A stretch of DNA of 64,000 nt from Methylobacterium oryzihabitans (GTDB taxonomy: Bacteria > Pseudomonadota > Alphaproteobacteria > Rhizobiales > Beijerinckiaceae): assembly GCF_004004555.2 (NCBI RefSeq), contig NZ_SACP01000025.1:24500-88499 (forward strand), given 5' to 3'. Of the stretch, positions 1 through 8,780 are shown in pieces (positions within the stretch are counted from its first letter, which is position 1; the number at the start of each line of letters is the position of its first letter). The translations under genes and the position numbers were made by a program. The notes under the pieces are model-generated. The model worked only from the letters and a program-made list of their open reading frames with translations, was not told the DNA's origin and did no database searches.

Positions 1-103
1 TCGGATCGATGCCGGCGCGACGACCGGCGTGTGTCCCTCGCGACGGGCGGCGGGGCCGGCGCGCATCGGGCCGACCGCTTCGGCGCGACGGCCCCCGCTC
101 CTT

Positions 104-392
104 GGCCGACCTCGGGCGCCGGCGGCCGTGTGTGCGAGCGGACCTTCGTCCCCTCGGCCCCGCTTCGCGGGGTGCGCGTCGCCCCCGGCAGACAGCGTCG
201 CCCCGCGGCGCGATCCAGGGCAATCGCTTGAGAGCGATTGCCCTGGTTTCTTGCTTGGCCTCAGGCGCCGGCGTTCGCATCCGCTCACTTGGCTCTCGCT
301 CCGCTCTGCGTTCGAGCGGACATTCGTCCCCTCGAACTCGCTCCGCGAGGCGCTCTTCGCGCCCGGAATGTAGCGTCGCCCCGCGGCGCGAT
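104..392. repeat. A-type dispersed repeat, tandem pair
   Basis: Two adjacent copies of an approximately 180-bp dispersed element. The second copy (about 216-392) opens with a hairpin whose arms read CAATCGCT and AGCGATTG, followed by a block around CTTGGCCTCAGGCGCCGG and a closing stretch near GTCGCCCCGCGGCGCGATCC. The first copy (about 104-213) is degenerate but keeps the GAGCGGAC-TTCGTCCCCTCG core and the same end. Other copies lie at about 11185-11330 (reversed), 18803-18976 and 20238-20444. The 1-481 gap shows no credible gene besides this repeat. Confidence 0.75.
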
Positions 393-481
393 CCGCCCGG
401 CCTTGCCGAACCGCGTCGCCTCGGTCAGGGTTGCCGCGCCCGCGCGACGGTGGTCGGGTTGCACGAGGAAGGACCGGTCGG

Positions 482-1288
482 ATGCCCGAGACGGCCCCGC
501 AGGGCGGGGGAGAGGCGCCGCGCTGGCCGGCGACCCGGCTCGATCTCGGCGCGGCGAGCCATGTGGGACGTGTCCGCTCGCTGAACGAGGACCGCTTCCT
601 CGTCGCGCCCGAGAGCGGGCTGTTCGCGGTCGCGGACGGGATGGGCGGGCACGCCGCCGGCGACGTCGCATCGGGCGCCCTCGTCCGGGCCCTGGCGGGA
701 ATCGCGCCCGCGGCCTCGGCCGGCGATCTGCTCGCCCGGATGAAGGCCGGCATCGTCATGGCGAATGCCGAGATCCAGAAGGTGGCGCAGGCCCGCGGCG
801 ACCTCGTCGGCACCACCGTGGCGGCGCTGCTGATCTTCGTCCCCCACTTCGCCTGCCTGTGGTCGGGCGACAGCCGGATCTACCGGGTCCGGGCCGGAGA
901 CATCGCGCAGCTCTCCCGCGACCACACCGAGATCCAGTCCCTGCTCGACCGGGGGGTGCTGACCCCCGAGGAGGCGAGCGCCTGGCCGGGCCGCAACGTC
1001 GTCACCCGGGCGATCGGCGTGCGCGAGCGCCCCGAGGTCGAGCTCGACCACGGCCTGCTGGAGCCCGGCGACCTGTTCATCCTCTGCTCGGACGGGCTGA
1101 CCCAGCACGTCGGCGACCGGGAGATCCTGAGCCTGTGCGCCGACGCCGCCGCGGCGCAGGGCGCGTGCGACGCCCTGGTGGCGCTGACCCTGGCGCGCGG
1201 CGCGACCGACAACGTCACCGTCGTGGCGGTCCGCTACCTCGGCCCGCCGGACCCGGAGGGGACGCCCCCGGAGGACGCGGCGTCATGA
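482..1288 (+). CDS. PP2C-family protein serine/threonine phosphatase
   Basis: A 268-residue soluble Stp1/PppA-like PP2C phosphatase that would remove phosphate from Ser/Thr residues with two metal ions. The family motifs occur in order: RSLNEDR (residues 32-38), ADGMGGHAAG (51-60) with the metal-binding Asp, GTTV, SGDSRIYRV, CSDGLT and DNVTVV near the end. The ATG at 482 is chosen because GAGGAAGGA sits at 465-473; an upstream in-frame ATG at 431 would add a low-quality arginine-rich extension. Its stop overlaps the kinase start by ATGA, so the two are a coupled phosphatase-kinase pair. Such pairs often accompany type VI secretion clusters, but no T6SS structural gene is in view. Confidence 0.9.
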   Translation: MPETAPQGGGEAPRWPATRLDLGAASHVGRVRSLNEDRFLVAPESGLFAVADGMGGHAAGDVASGALVRALAGIAPAASAGDLLARMKAGIVMANAEIQKVAQARGDLVGTTVAALLIFVPHFACLWSGDSRIYRVRAGDIAQLSRDHTEIQSLLDRGVLTPEEASAWPGRNVVTRAIGVRERPEVELDHGLLEPGDLFILCSDGLTQHVGDREILSLCADAAAAQGACDALVALTLARGATDNVTVVAVRYLGPPDPEGTPPEDAAS

Positions 1289-3126
1289 ACGAGGAGACGG
1301 TCTTCCTGCCGCAGGCGGAGAGCGCCTTCATCCGTCCCGGCACCCGGCTCAACGACACCTACGCGATCCGCAGCCTCATCGCCGCCGGCGGCATGGGCGA
1401 GGTCTACAAGGGCGAGGCGCTGGGCACCGGCGACGCGGTGGCGATCAAGGTCATCAAGGCGGAACTCGCCCGCGACCCGGCGGCCCTGGCGCTGTTCCGC
1501 CGCGAGGCCTCGGCGCTGCACAACCTCCACCACGAGGCGATCGTCCGGTACTTCGTGTTCTCCGTCGATCCGAAGCTCGGCCTGCCCTATCTCGCGATGG
1601 AGTTCGTCGACGGCGTGCTGCTGTCCGAGCACCTGAAGGCGTCCCCCCTCGACACCGCGACCCTGTCGCTGCTGCTGCGCCGGCTCGCCGCCGGGCTCCA
1701 GGCCGCGCACGATCTCGGCATCATCCACCGCGACGTCTCGCCCGACAACGTGATCCTGCCCGGCGGCAACGTCGCCCGGGCCAAGCTGATCGATTTCGGC
1801 ATCGCCCGGGCCCCGAGCGAGGACGGGACGGTGATCGGCGGCGGCTTCGCCGGCAAGTACGCCTACGTCTCGCCCGAGCAGCTCGGCCTGCACGGCGGCG
1901 AGGTGACCCCTCAATCTGACATCTACAGCCTCGGCCTGCTGCTCGCCTGCGCGGCCCGCGGCGAGGCCCTCGACATGGGCGGCAGCCTCGTCGAGGTGAT
2001 CGACAAGCGCCGGCGCGTGCCGGATCTCTCGCGGATCGACGAGCGCATCCGCCCGGTCCTGACCGCGATGCTGCAGCCGCACCCGAAGGACCGCCCGGCC
2101 GACATGGCGGCGGTGGCGGCCCTGCTGTCCTGGGACGAGCCGCGGCGGCGGCGGATCGGACCCGTGCTCGCGACCGCGGCCGGGCTGGCGGCGGCGGCGG
2201 TCCTCGGCGGGACGGCGGCGCTGATGCTGCCGGGACGCGAACCCGCGGCTCCGCCGAGGGTCGGGGCGCTCCCCCCGGACGGGTCCGGACGGCCGGCCCA
2301 GCAGGTCCGCGACGCCCCGCCGGGCGACGGCGCAGCCGTCGGGCCGGTCCAGGCGCCCGAGGCACCCCGGGCGCCCGAGCCGCCGCCGCAATCAGGCCCG
2401 CCGCCGAAATCCGTCATCACGCCGCTGCCCGATCCGGGACCGGATCCGGACGCGGCGCCGCCCACGCGCGCCGACCCTCCGGCAAGCGCCGCGGCCGACC
2501 CTCCGGCAAGCGCCGCGCAGGTCGAGAGCTTCATGCGCACCTACGACGGCGGCGACTGCTTCTTCGTCACGGCGGTCTCGGTCGAGCCGCCGAACGTGAT
2601 GGTGGACGCGTTCGGGGCCTCGCCCCGGCCGTTCATGGTCTTCGATGCCGCGTTCCAGCGCGGCCTCGGCATCGAGCCGCAGATCGTCCTGCACCAGCTC
2701 ACCGAGGCGCAATGCCCGCTGGTGGCGTTCCTGGCACGGCACTATCCGCTGCGCGACGCCCGCGCCGCCGGCCTCGCGGTCACGTCGGACCTGTTGCACA
2801 GCGGCCAGGAACTGACCGGGACGGTGGAGGCGGGGGGCGACCGCAGCGTCGAACTGCTGCTCGTCGGGGATGACGGCCGGGTCAGCAACCTCAGCCGCTC
2901 GGTGCGGCGCGTCGGCGACACGGCGCGCTTCGCGGTCCGGGTCGAGGGCAGCGGCGCGCCCAAGCCGCAGATGCTGCTCCTGCTCACGAGCCAGAGGCCG
3001 CTCGCCAGCCTGCGGGGACCCGGCACGCTGCGGGCCGGGCCGCTCCTGCGTCAGGTCGGCGAGGAACTCGACCGCGATCCGCGGCCGGCGGGGATCGCGA
3101 TCAGCTATTTCAGGCTCGGAGGCTGA
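1285..3126 (+). CDS. Membrane-anchored serine/threonine protein kinase
   Basis: A 613-residue Hanks-type kinase. The kinase domain covers about residues 25-285: glycine loop AAGGMGEVYKG, VAIK lysine 55, HRDVSPDN with catalytic Asp150 (a variant of the usual HRDLKPEN), DFG-type DFGIA with Asp170, and SPEQ. One transmembrane helix is at about 292-314, then a Pro/Ala-rich linker holding a duplicated ADPPASAA unit. The C-terminal domain (about 415-613) contains the segment GGDCFFV and resembles the distal part of T6SS-associated kinases; I cannot name it securely. The start overlaps the phosphatase stop (ATGA), so the enzymes are probably made together and act in opposition on shared substrates. 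Confidence 0.88.
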   Translation: MNEETVFLPQAESAFIRPGTRLNDTYAIRSLIAAGGMGEVYKGEALGTGDAVAIKVIKAELARDPAALALFRREASALHNLHHEAIVRYFVFSVDPKLGLPYLAMEFVDGVLLSEHLKASPLDTATLSLLLRRLAAGLQAAHDLGIIHRDVSPDNVILPGGNVARAKLIDFGIARAPSEDGTVIGGGFAGKYAYVSPEQLGLHGGEVTPQSDIYSLGLLLACAARGEALDMGGSLVEVIDKRRRVPDLSRIDERIRPVLTAMLQPHPKDRPADMAAVAALLSWDEPRRRRIGPVLATAAGLAAAAVLGGTAALMLPGREPAAPPRVGALPPDGSGRPAQQVRDAPPGDGAAVGPVQAPEAPRAPEPPPQSGPPPKSVITPLPDPGPDPDAAPPTRADPPASAAADPPASAAQVESFMRTYDGGDCFFVTAVSVEPPNVMVDAFGASPRPFMVFDAAFQRGLGIEPQIVLHQLTEAQCPLVAFLARHYPLRDARAAGLAVTSDLLHSGQELTGTVEAGGDRSVELLLVGDDGRVSNLSRSVRRVGDTARFAVRVEGSGAPKPQMLLLLTSQRPLASLRGPGTLRAGPLLRQVGEELDRDPRPAGIAISYFRLGG

Positions 3127-3157
3127 ACCCGGCCGGCGCCCATGGCGCGCCCCGGCG

Positions 3158-3415
3158 TCACGGCATCCGGGTCATCAGCCGCAGCGCCTCGATGTCGAAG
3201 CGGGTATAGGGGCGAGGACCGTCGCCGTTCCAGGCCTGCCACTGGTGGTTGGCCGCGTGAAGTTCCCGCAGGTCGCGGTACGCGGGCCGCTCGCTGACGC
3301 GCTCGCACGACCACGGCGTGGCGCACAGGACGTAGTCGGCCCGCGCCGGCACGGCGGCGGTCGAGAACATCGCGACGGTGGCGGCCGACAGGGTCGCGGC
3401 AACACGCAGAATCAT
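3158..3415 (-). CDS. Small secreted protein with RLMTRMP C-terminal tail
   Basis: An 85-residue protein with an N-terminal signal peptide (hydrophobic stretch from residue 4, Ala-rich, likely cleaved near PARA-DYV, residue 27). The mature part is short and has two cysteines (CATPWSC), which could form a disulfide. The start is supported by a strong Shine-Dalgarno, AAGGAGG, seven bases or so upstream of ATG at 3415. The last residues, IEALRLMTRMP, closely match the tail of the caspase-like protein ending at 8781 (IGAARMMSRMP). I do not recognise a family and infer only that it is exported to the periplasm or beyond. Confidence 0.7.
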   Translation of the reverse strand: MILRVAATLSAATVAMFSTAAVPARADYVLCATPWSCERVSERPAYRDLRELHAANHQWQAWNGDGPRPYTRFDIEALRLMTRMP

Positions 3416-3632
3416 GATCCCTCCTTCGGGTTTCTCTGGCGGCCTCGCAAGTCTTGAGGCCGGACGTCTTGCGGATGTGGTGTCCCGCCAGGACGATGCA
3501 AGCTTGGCGTGGAGCATCTTCTCATACGGGTCATGACCGTATCGTCCGGGAACCGTATCGGGCGAGGCGCCGGAAGCCTGTGCGTCGGCGCACGCGACGG
3601 GCGCCCTCGCGGCGGCCCCGGGGCCGGGCCGA
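3416..3632. other. Intergenic region upstream of the small secreted protein
   Basis: It carries the Shine-Dalgarno of the 3158-3415 gene at its left end and the autotransporter terminator at its right. No other conserved gene is visible; open frames here are arginine/proline-rich and look like GC-biased noise. Confidence 0.5.
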
Positions 3633-3665
3633 CGAAAAAGGGGCCCGGCGCGAGCCGGACCCCCT
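3633..3665 (-). terminator. Rho-independent terminator of the autotransporter gene
   Basis: Read on the minus strand, a 10-bp stem GGGGTCCGGC / GCCGGGCCCC (one G-T pair) closes a TCGC loop and is followed by a run of five T. It lies 25 bases beyond the stop codon at 3690, exactly where a terminator for the minus-strand autotransporter should be. Confidence 0.85.
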
Positions 3666-3689
3666 TGCATCGTCGACCGTCGATCGAGC

Positions 3690-6600
3690 CTACCACTGGT
3701 AGCGCATGCCCACCCGGCCGCCGCCGCCGACGAGGTCGCCGCCGATGCGGTAATCGGCCCGCACGAAGCCCGACAGGCCGGTCTTGAGGTTGAAGAAGTT
3801 CACCGAGGCCTGGACCTCGCCGCGCACCTTGCCCTGCTCGCGCAGGCCGGTCACGCCCGTGACCCCGTTCACCGCGCCCGTGACCCCGCTCTCCGTCAGC
3901 ACGGAGTACACGAAGCCGGTCACGCTCGGCTCGACCCGGATGTCGCCCTCGACGAATTCCGAACCCACCCGCGCGCCGATCCGCCCGCGCAGGGCGTCGC
4001 CGTCGCGCAGGGGAACCGAGGTCGCCGTCAGCGCCGCCTGCTGGTTGAAGGTGGTGGCGACGTATTCGAGCCCCGCCGTCGGTTCGACGTAGATCGCGTG
4101 CTCCAGCGGGATGCGGTAGCCGACATTGGTGGTGTAGGCGTAGTTCTGCAGCCCCGTGCGCTGCAGCAGGCCCGGCGCCCGGATGTCGAGGCCGAGCAGG
4201 TCGACCTTGAACAGGTGGTCCCAGAACCAGGGCCCGTTCAGGTAGGTGCCGTAGACGCCGACCGTGCCGCCCTCGTAATCCTGCCGGCCGGCATTGCGGT
4301 TGAGGCGGACGTCGGCGGTGGTGTAGCCGCCCATGATGCCGATGACGAGGCCGTCATCCTCCTTGGTCAGGCGGCTGATCACGAGGTCGGCGCCGCCGAG
4401 CAGGCCGCCGCCGGACTGGCTGTAGCCGAGGTCGCGGACGAAGCTGGTGCCGCCGACGGAGAACGACGACGAGCCGGAGCGGCGCTCGAGGTCGCCGTAG
4501 GCGCGGGCCCAGGCGGCCGGGCGGACGTTGCTCGGCACCGGCTCGACCGGCTTGACCAGGTTCGGGGCGATCGGGTCCTTGCTGACCAGGGCCGAGTACT
4601 GGTTCAGGCCGGCATACTGCATCGCCTGCGGGATCGACGGCGTGCCGGAGGCGGCGCGCTGGGCGTCGGTGCGCAACTGGGTCATCCGGTCGAGGACGGC
4701 GGTGCCGCCCTGGAACGCGATGGTGCGCGAGGCGATCACCGCCGTGGGAGCCGAGAGGCCGACCGCGGACGGCACGGTGGCGAGGGCGACGGTGCCGCCG
4801 CCGCCGCTGCCGGCGCCGTTGACGAGGGCGACCTCCAGGGCGCCGAAGTTCTGTGCCCCCGCCAGCCTGAACGCTCCGGGGGTCAGCGCGCCGCCGACCT
4901 CGACCAGGACCGGCGAGGTGGTGAAGGCCGCCCCGGGCGTGACGTTGTTGACGAAGAGGCGGGTGGTGCCGGCGGCGCTGCCGGTGACGACCAGCCGGTC
5001 GGAGGCGCCGGTGGCCGAGGCCGCGTCGAGCAGCAGGGTGCCGTCGCGGCCGACGTAGTCGCCCTGGACGACCAGCCGGTTCGCGGCGCTGCCGGTGCGC
5101 AGGTCGATCGTGCCGGCGTTGGTGAACGTGGAGATGCCGCCGAAGGTGGCGCTCACCGGTCCCTTGTCGGTCGGGCTCTGGGCCGCGAGGGCGATGACGC
5201 CGGTATTCTCGACGGTGCCGGACCCGAAGCTGCTCGTGCCGGCGGTGCTGAACAGGCCGGCATTCGACAGGGTCGAGCCGTTGCTCAGCGCCACCGTGCC
5301 GAGGATGACGCCGCGGTTGTCGATGCGCGACGCCACGGCGCTCGCCGAGGTGTCGATCGCGTAGCCCCCCAGTCCCGAGACGGTCCCGGTATTGGTGATG
5401 GCGAGCGTGCCCGACTGCTGGGACCGGATTCCGGCCACGAGGCCGGTCACGCCGGCGATCGTGCCGGAGTTGGTGACGGTCAGGTTGCCGCCGGAGGTGA
5501 AGGCCACGACGCCGATGCCGGCCGTCGCGGTGATGGTGCCCGAGTTGGTGATGCTCAGATCGCCGAGTCCGAACGATCCGGTCGCGGCTTCGGCATAGGC
5601 GGCGATGCCGGCGGCCGGCGCCGTGATGGTGCCGCTGTTGACGATCGCGCCGCCGTTGCCGAGTGCCGCGATGCCGATGCCCCGGAAGGCCTGGGTCGCG
5701 CCGTCGGCGAGGATGCCGGCGCCGAACTGGCTGAAGGTCTGGGTGAGCTGGGCGAGTTGCGGCAGGCCCGCGCGCAGGGCGGAGGGCAGGGCAGGGATGG
5801 AGGCGTCCTGGGTGATCGTGCCCGTGTTCTCGACGGAGACGGAGGCGAGGCCGTAGGCGGCGATGCCGACCTCGTTGAAGCTCAGGCCGCCCCCGTTGCG
5901 GACGGTGGCGACCGGCGCGAGGGCGGCGATGCCGATCGCCGCTCCGGCGATCGTGCCGGTATTGGTCACGCTGACGCTGCTGCTCGACGCGCCGACCACG
6001 CCGAGCGGTGCCGTGACGGTGCCGCCATTGGTCACGGTCAGGATGCCCGAGCCGGCGCGGGCGAGGATGCCGAGGGTCCCGGCGGTGACGGTGCCCTGGT
6101 TCGCCACCGTGCTGGCGCCGGTTCCCTGGGCGTTGTCGATCTCGATGCCGGTGCCGGTGGGCGAGGAGATCGTCGCCGAGGCCGCCACGTTGATGGTGAC
6201 GCTGCCGGCCGGATCGGTGCCGGGCGTCGCGCTCGCCGGGGTCACCAGCACGGCGGTGCCGCGGGCCACCGCGTTGATCGTGGTGTTGTCGAGCACGTTG
6301 AGGATGAACGAGCCGCTCGGCGTGTAGAGGATGCCGCCGTTGTAGGTCTGGCTCGGACCGCAATTGGCCACCGTCGTCGTCGAGGCGTTGTCGCCCGCCC
6401 GGCAGACGTTGGCGAACAGCACGGTGCCGTTGCGGACCGGGAACAGGAACTGCCCGGCCACGCCGTTGTTTGAGGACGTGGCGAGGGCGTTGGGCCCGCC
6501 GTCGATCAGGGCGCCGTTCACCAGCGAACCCGGCAGCTCGAAGTAGGTGCCGGGCTCCCCGGAGCCGTTCGAGTAGCCGGCCGAGGCCGAGGTGCCGCCG

Positions 6601-7226
6601 AGGCCGTTCGTCCCGCCGTTGGCGTTGCCGGTCTCGAACTGGATGCGGGCGTAGTTGAAGTAGATGTCGAAGTTGCCGGTGCCGGTATCGGCGCGGTCCG
6701 TCAGGATCAACTGGAACGTGTTGGTCTTGTCGGCACGGCTCGAGAAGTAGCCGACGCCCGGCCACGTCGCTCCGAAGGCCGTGCGGCCGGCGAAGGAGCC
6801 GTTGCCGTAGGACGTGATCCCGCTCGCGGGGTTGCTGGTATCGATGTCGGCGAAGAACGGCGCGATGATCGGCGAGCCGCGGTAATCTGCGCCCAGTCCG
6901 ACCGGCGTGTAGCTGCCCGACGCCCGGCCGAACGTCACGTTGCCGTTGTTGTTGACGTAGAGCTGGTTGTAGGTCGTCCCGAAGTAGTTGGCCGCGAACG
7001 GCAGCGCCACCGCTCCCGTCGAACTGTCGTCGTTGCGGGCGAGCTGATTCGAGTCGAAGCCTGGCACCACCCTCTGGGCGGCGGCCACGCCCGGCGTCAC
7101 GATCGTCTGGGCGGCGACCACGCCCGGCGTCACGATGCCTGCGGCCACGCCCAGCAGCAGCGCCCGCCGCACCCGCCCGAGACCCTGGCGGTGCCTCGCA
7201 CGCGCCCACACTCCGTCCGTCGCCAT
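3690..7226 (-). CDS. Autotransporter with N-terminal NIDO-like domain
   Basis: A 1178-residue type V secretion protein. After a signal peptide with an Arg-rich n-region (about 1-40), residues about 50-275 resemble a nidogen-like (NIDO) domain: NNNGNVTFG, IIAPFFADIDT and FQLIL followed by an aspartate-containing strand. A long passenger (about 340-800) is built of beta-helix-type units such as VTNSGTIAG and VENTGTITQ. The last 270 or so residues form the autotransporter beta-barrel and end in the aromatic-terminal RVGMRYQW expected for BAM recognition. The signal region holds a tandem duplication (IVTPGVVAAQT / IVTPGVAAAQR). ATG at 7226 has GGAG about ten bases upstream. It probably displays an adhesin on the cell surface; no passenger protease motif is visible. 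Confidence 0.88.
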   Translation of the reverse strand: MATDGVWARARHRQGLGRVRRALLLGVAAGIVTPGVVAAQTIVTPGVAAAQRVVPGFDSNQLARNDDSSTGAVALPFAANYFGTTYNQLYVNNNGNVTFGRASGSYTPVGLGADYRGSPIIAPFFADIDTSNPASGITSYGNGSFAGRTAFGATWPGVGYFSSRADKTNTFQLILTDRADTGTGNFDIYFNYARIQFETGNANGGTNGLGGTSASAGYSNGSGEPGTYFELPGSLVNGALIDGGPNALATSSNNGVAGQFLFPVRNGTVLFANVCRAGDNASTTTVANCGPSQTYNGGILYTPSGSFILNVLDNTTINAVARGTAVLVTPASATPGTDPAGSVTINVAASATISSPTGTGIEIDNAQGTGASTVANQGTVTAGTLGILARAGSGILTVTNGGTVTAPLGVVGASSSSVSVTNTGTIAGAAIGIAALAPVATVRNGGGLSFNEVGIAAYGLASVSVENTGTITQDASIPALPSALRAGLPQLAQLTQTFSQFGAGILADGATQAFRGIGIAALGNGGAIVNSGTITAPAAGIAAYAEAATGSFGLGDLSITNSGTITATAGIGVVAFTSGGNLTVTNSGTIAGVTGLVAGIRSQQSGTLAITNTGTVSGLGGYAIDTSASAVASRIDNRGVILGTVALSNGSTLSNAGLFSTAGTSSFGSGTVENTGVIALAAQSPTDKGPVSATFGGISTFTNAGTIDLRTGSAANRLVVQGDYVGRDGTLLLDAASATGASDRLVVTGSAAGTTRLFVNNVTPGAAFTTSPVLVEVGGALTPGAFRLAGAQNFGALEVALVNGAGSGGGGTVALATVPSAVGLSAPTAVIASRTIAFQGGTAVLDRMTQLRTDAQRAASGTPSIPQAMQYAGLNQYSALVSKDPIAPNLVKPVEPVPSNVRPAAWARAYGDLERRSGSSSFSVGGTSFVRDLGYSQSGGGLLGGADLVISRLTKEDDGLVIGIMGGYTTADVRLNRNAGRQDYEGGTVGVYGTYLNGPWFWDHLFKVDLLGLDIRAPGLLQRTGLQNYAYTTNVGYRIPLEHAIYVEPTAGLEYVATTFNQQAALTATSVPLRDGDALRGRIGARVGSEFVEGDIRVEPSVTGFVYSVLTESGVTGAVNGVTGVTGLREQGKVRGEVQASVNFFNLKTGLSGFVRADYRIGGDLVGGGGRVGMRYQW

Positions 7227-7775
7227 AATCCGCGAACTCCGCCCCGATCACGATCTGGCGCATTCTGCGCACAGCCACGGTTGAGAAAAAACCCGCTCGG
7301 CTGCCCTCGCCTGGATTTGCGCTCCCCGTGGCGCAATCGCCACAGAACTGTCGAGATCATCGAAGTCGAGCAAATCGCCTCATCCAGATGAATGAGGTAT
7401 CAAGATCACGCCATGCTGACACATGATCGAGTGGGCTTGGGTCGGTGGATCGAAATGATGCGGAAACAATCCGATCGGCGTAGGGCGGCGGCATTACCCC
7501 AGTAAGGCGCGAGTCGCGGGGTCCGGCGTTGCTGGGCAGAACTCGTTCACGACGCGGTTATCCCTGCGTCGTCGGCGAATTGGGTCGGAGTCCGGGCCCA
7601 GAGCCCGCGGCGCGGCGCCGGCCGCCCCGCCGGGGCGAGGATCCGGCACGATCGGGCGCGCTCCGCCGGCGTCGCGACGGCGAGCGGCACTTTTTTGCTT
7701 CCCGACCGCCGGGGAGTTGCTTACAGGAGGGGAGGAGCGGCCCCGCGAGGGAGCCGCGGGGATCACTCCTCTCCG
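7227..7775. other. Divergent intergenic region, autotransporter / cyclase
   Basis: About 550 bases between divergent genes with no credible ORF. The segment 7280-7480 is clearly less GC-rich than the flanks, as expected for promoters, and contains the short palindrome CCTCAT-N8-ATGAGG near 7379-7398. No convincing -35/-10 pair can be asserted. Confidence 0.4.
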
Positions 7776-8702
7776 ATGAGCACCACCGGAACCGCCTCGA
7801 TCGGTGTCCTGTTCTGCGACGTCGCCGGGAGCACCAGGCTGTACCGGGAGGTCGGCGACGCGGTGGCCCTGCGGGTGGTCGATGCGTGCCTCGACCTCGC
7901 CGCGACGGCGGTGCAGGCCGGCGGCGGTCGTCTGGTCAAGACCATCGGCGACGAGTTCATGGCGGTGTTCGACGACGCCTGCGCCATGTGCGACGCGGCG
8001 ATCGCGGTCCAGCGCCGGTTCGAGGAGGCGGCGCCCGCCCTCGAACACGCCGCCGCCCACCGGCTGCAGCTGCGCATCGGCTTCCATTTCGGCCCGGTGG
8101 TGCGCACCGCCGACGACTATTTCGGCACGACCGTGAACATGGCGGCCCGGATGGTCGCCCTGGCCAAGGGCGGGCAGATCATCACCACCGGCGCCCTCGC
8201 CGACGCGCTTCCTCCGGCGCGCCGGGCGGCCACCCGCTCGCTGGGCGGCATCCACGTCAAGGGCGTGGGCGACGAGGTGCGGGTCGCGGAGGTGCTGTGG
8301 CACCTCTCCACCCACCAGACCACCGTGTTCTCGCTGATGCCCGCCCCCCGGCAGGCGGCTCCGATCCCGGAACTGCGCCTGTCCCACGGCGGCCGGCGCT
8401 GGACCTTCGACGAGGGCCGCCAGAGCGTCTCCCTCGGCCGCGAGGCCGGCAACGACGTCCTGATCGAGAGCGAGCACGTCTCCCGCCGCCACGCGACGAT
8501 CGAGCGGCGGGGCGACAAGTGGGTGCTCGTCGACCACAGCACCAACGGCACCTTCGTGACGCCGTTCGGCGCCGAGGAGTTCTGCATCCGGCGCGAGGAA
8601 CTGGTGCTGCGCGACGTCGGCACCCTCGGCATCGGTCTGGCGGTCGGCAAGGACCGCGAGAACGGCGTCGCCTACGCCCTGACGCTCCACGAGACCGGCT
8701 GA
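7776..8702 (+). CDS. Class III adenylate cyclase fused to FHA domain
   Basis: A 308-residue cytoplasmic protein. Residues about 8-175 form a class III nucleotide cyclase: metal-binding Asp15 (FCDVAGST) and Asp59 (KTIGDEF), Lys55 and Asp114 (DDYFG) for adenine recognition, and Asn121 and Arg125 (VNMAARM) for the transition state. All catalytic positions are present, so it should convert ATP to cAMP. Residues about 210-295 form a forkhead-associated domain with GR at 221-222, SRRH at 236-239 and NG at 257-258, which would bind phosphothreonine. Kinase-dependent control of cAMP is a reasonable inference; the Ser/Thr kinase at 1285-3126 is a candidate partner. No strong Shine-Dalgarno precedes ATG 7776, so the start is moderately certain. 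Confidence 0.9.
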   Translation: MSTTGTASIGVLFCDVAGSTRLYREVGDAVALRVVDACLDLAATAVQAGGGRLVKTIGDEFMAVFDDACAMCDAAIAVQRRFEEAAPALEHAAAHRLQLRIGFHFGPVVRTADDYFGTTVNMAARMVALAKGGQIITTGALADALPPARRAATRSLGGIHVKGVGDEVRVAEVLWHLSTHQTTVFSLMPAPRQAAPIPELRLSHGGRRWTFDEGRQSVSLGREAGNDVLIESEHVSRRHATIERRGDKWVLVDHSTNGTFVTPFGAEEFCIRREELVLRDVGTLGIGLAVGKDRENGVAYALTLHETG

Positions 8703-8715
8703 GGACGGCCAGGGG

Positions 8716-8769
8716 CCCGATGCGACGAGAGGCCGGCTCCCAGCGGAACCGGCCTCTCGTCGCATCGGG
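8716..8769. terminator. Perfect 21-bp hairpin between convergent genes
   Basis: Arms at 8716-8736 and 8749-8769 are perfect inverted copies (CCCGATGCGACGAGAGGCCG plus G) around a 12-base loop. It fills the gap between the convergent cyclase and caspase-like genes, so it could stop transcription from both sides. There is no T-run on either strand, so it is not a canonical rho-independent terminator; an RNA-stabilising structure is the alternative. Confidence 0.6.
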
Positions 8770-8780
8770 AGCCGGCCCCG

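Noticed and set aside
9..584. Apparent proteins at the left edge
   Set aside because: They are translations of A-type repeats; similar peptides recur wherever the repeat occurs.
482..3126. Type VI secretion cluster
   Set aside because: Only the phosphatase-kinase pair is present; no structural T6SS gene can be seen in the window.
4098..6473. Plus-strand open frame of nearly 800 codons opposite the autotransporter
   Set aside because: It is antisense to a gene with signal, passenger and barrel features and is low-complexity Asp/Gly/Arg/Ala, an effect of extreme GC bias.
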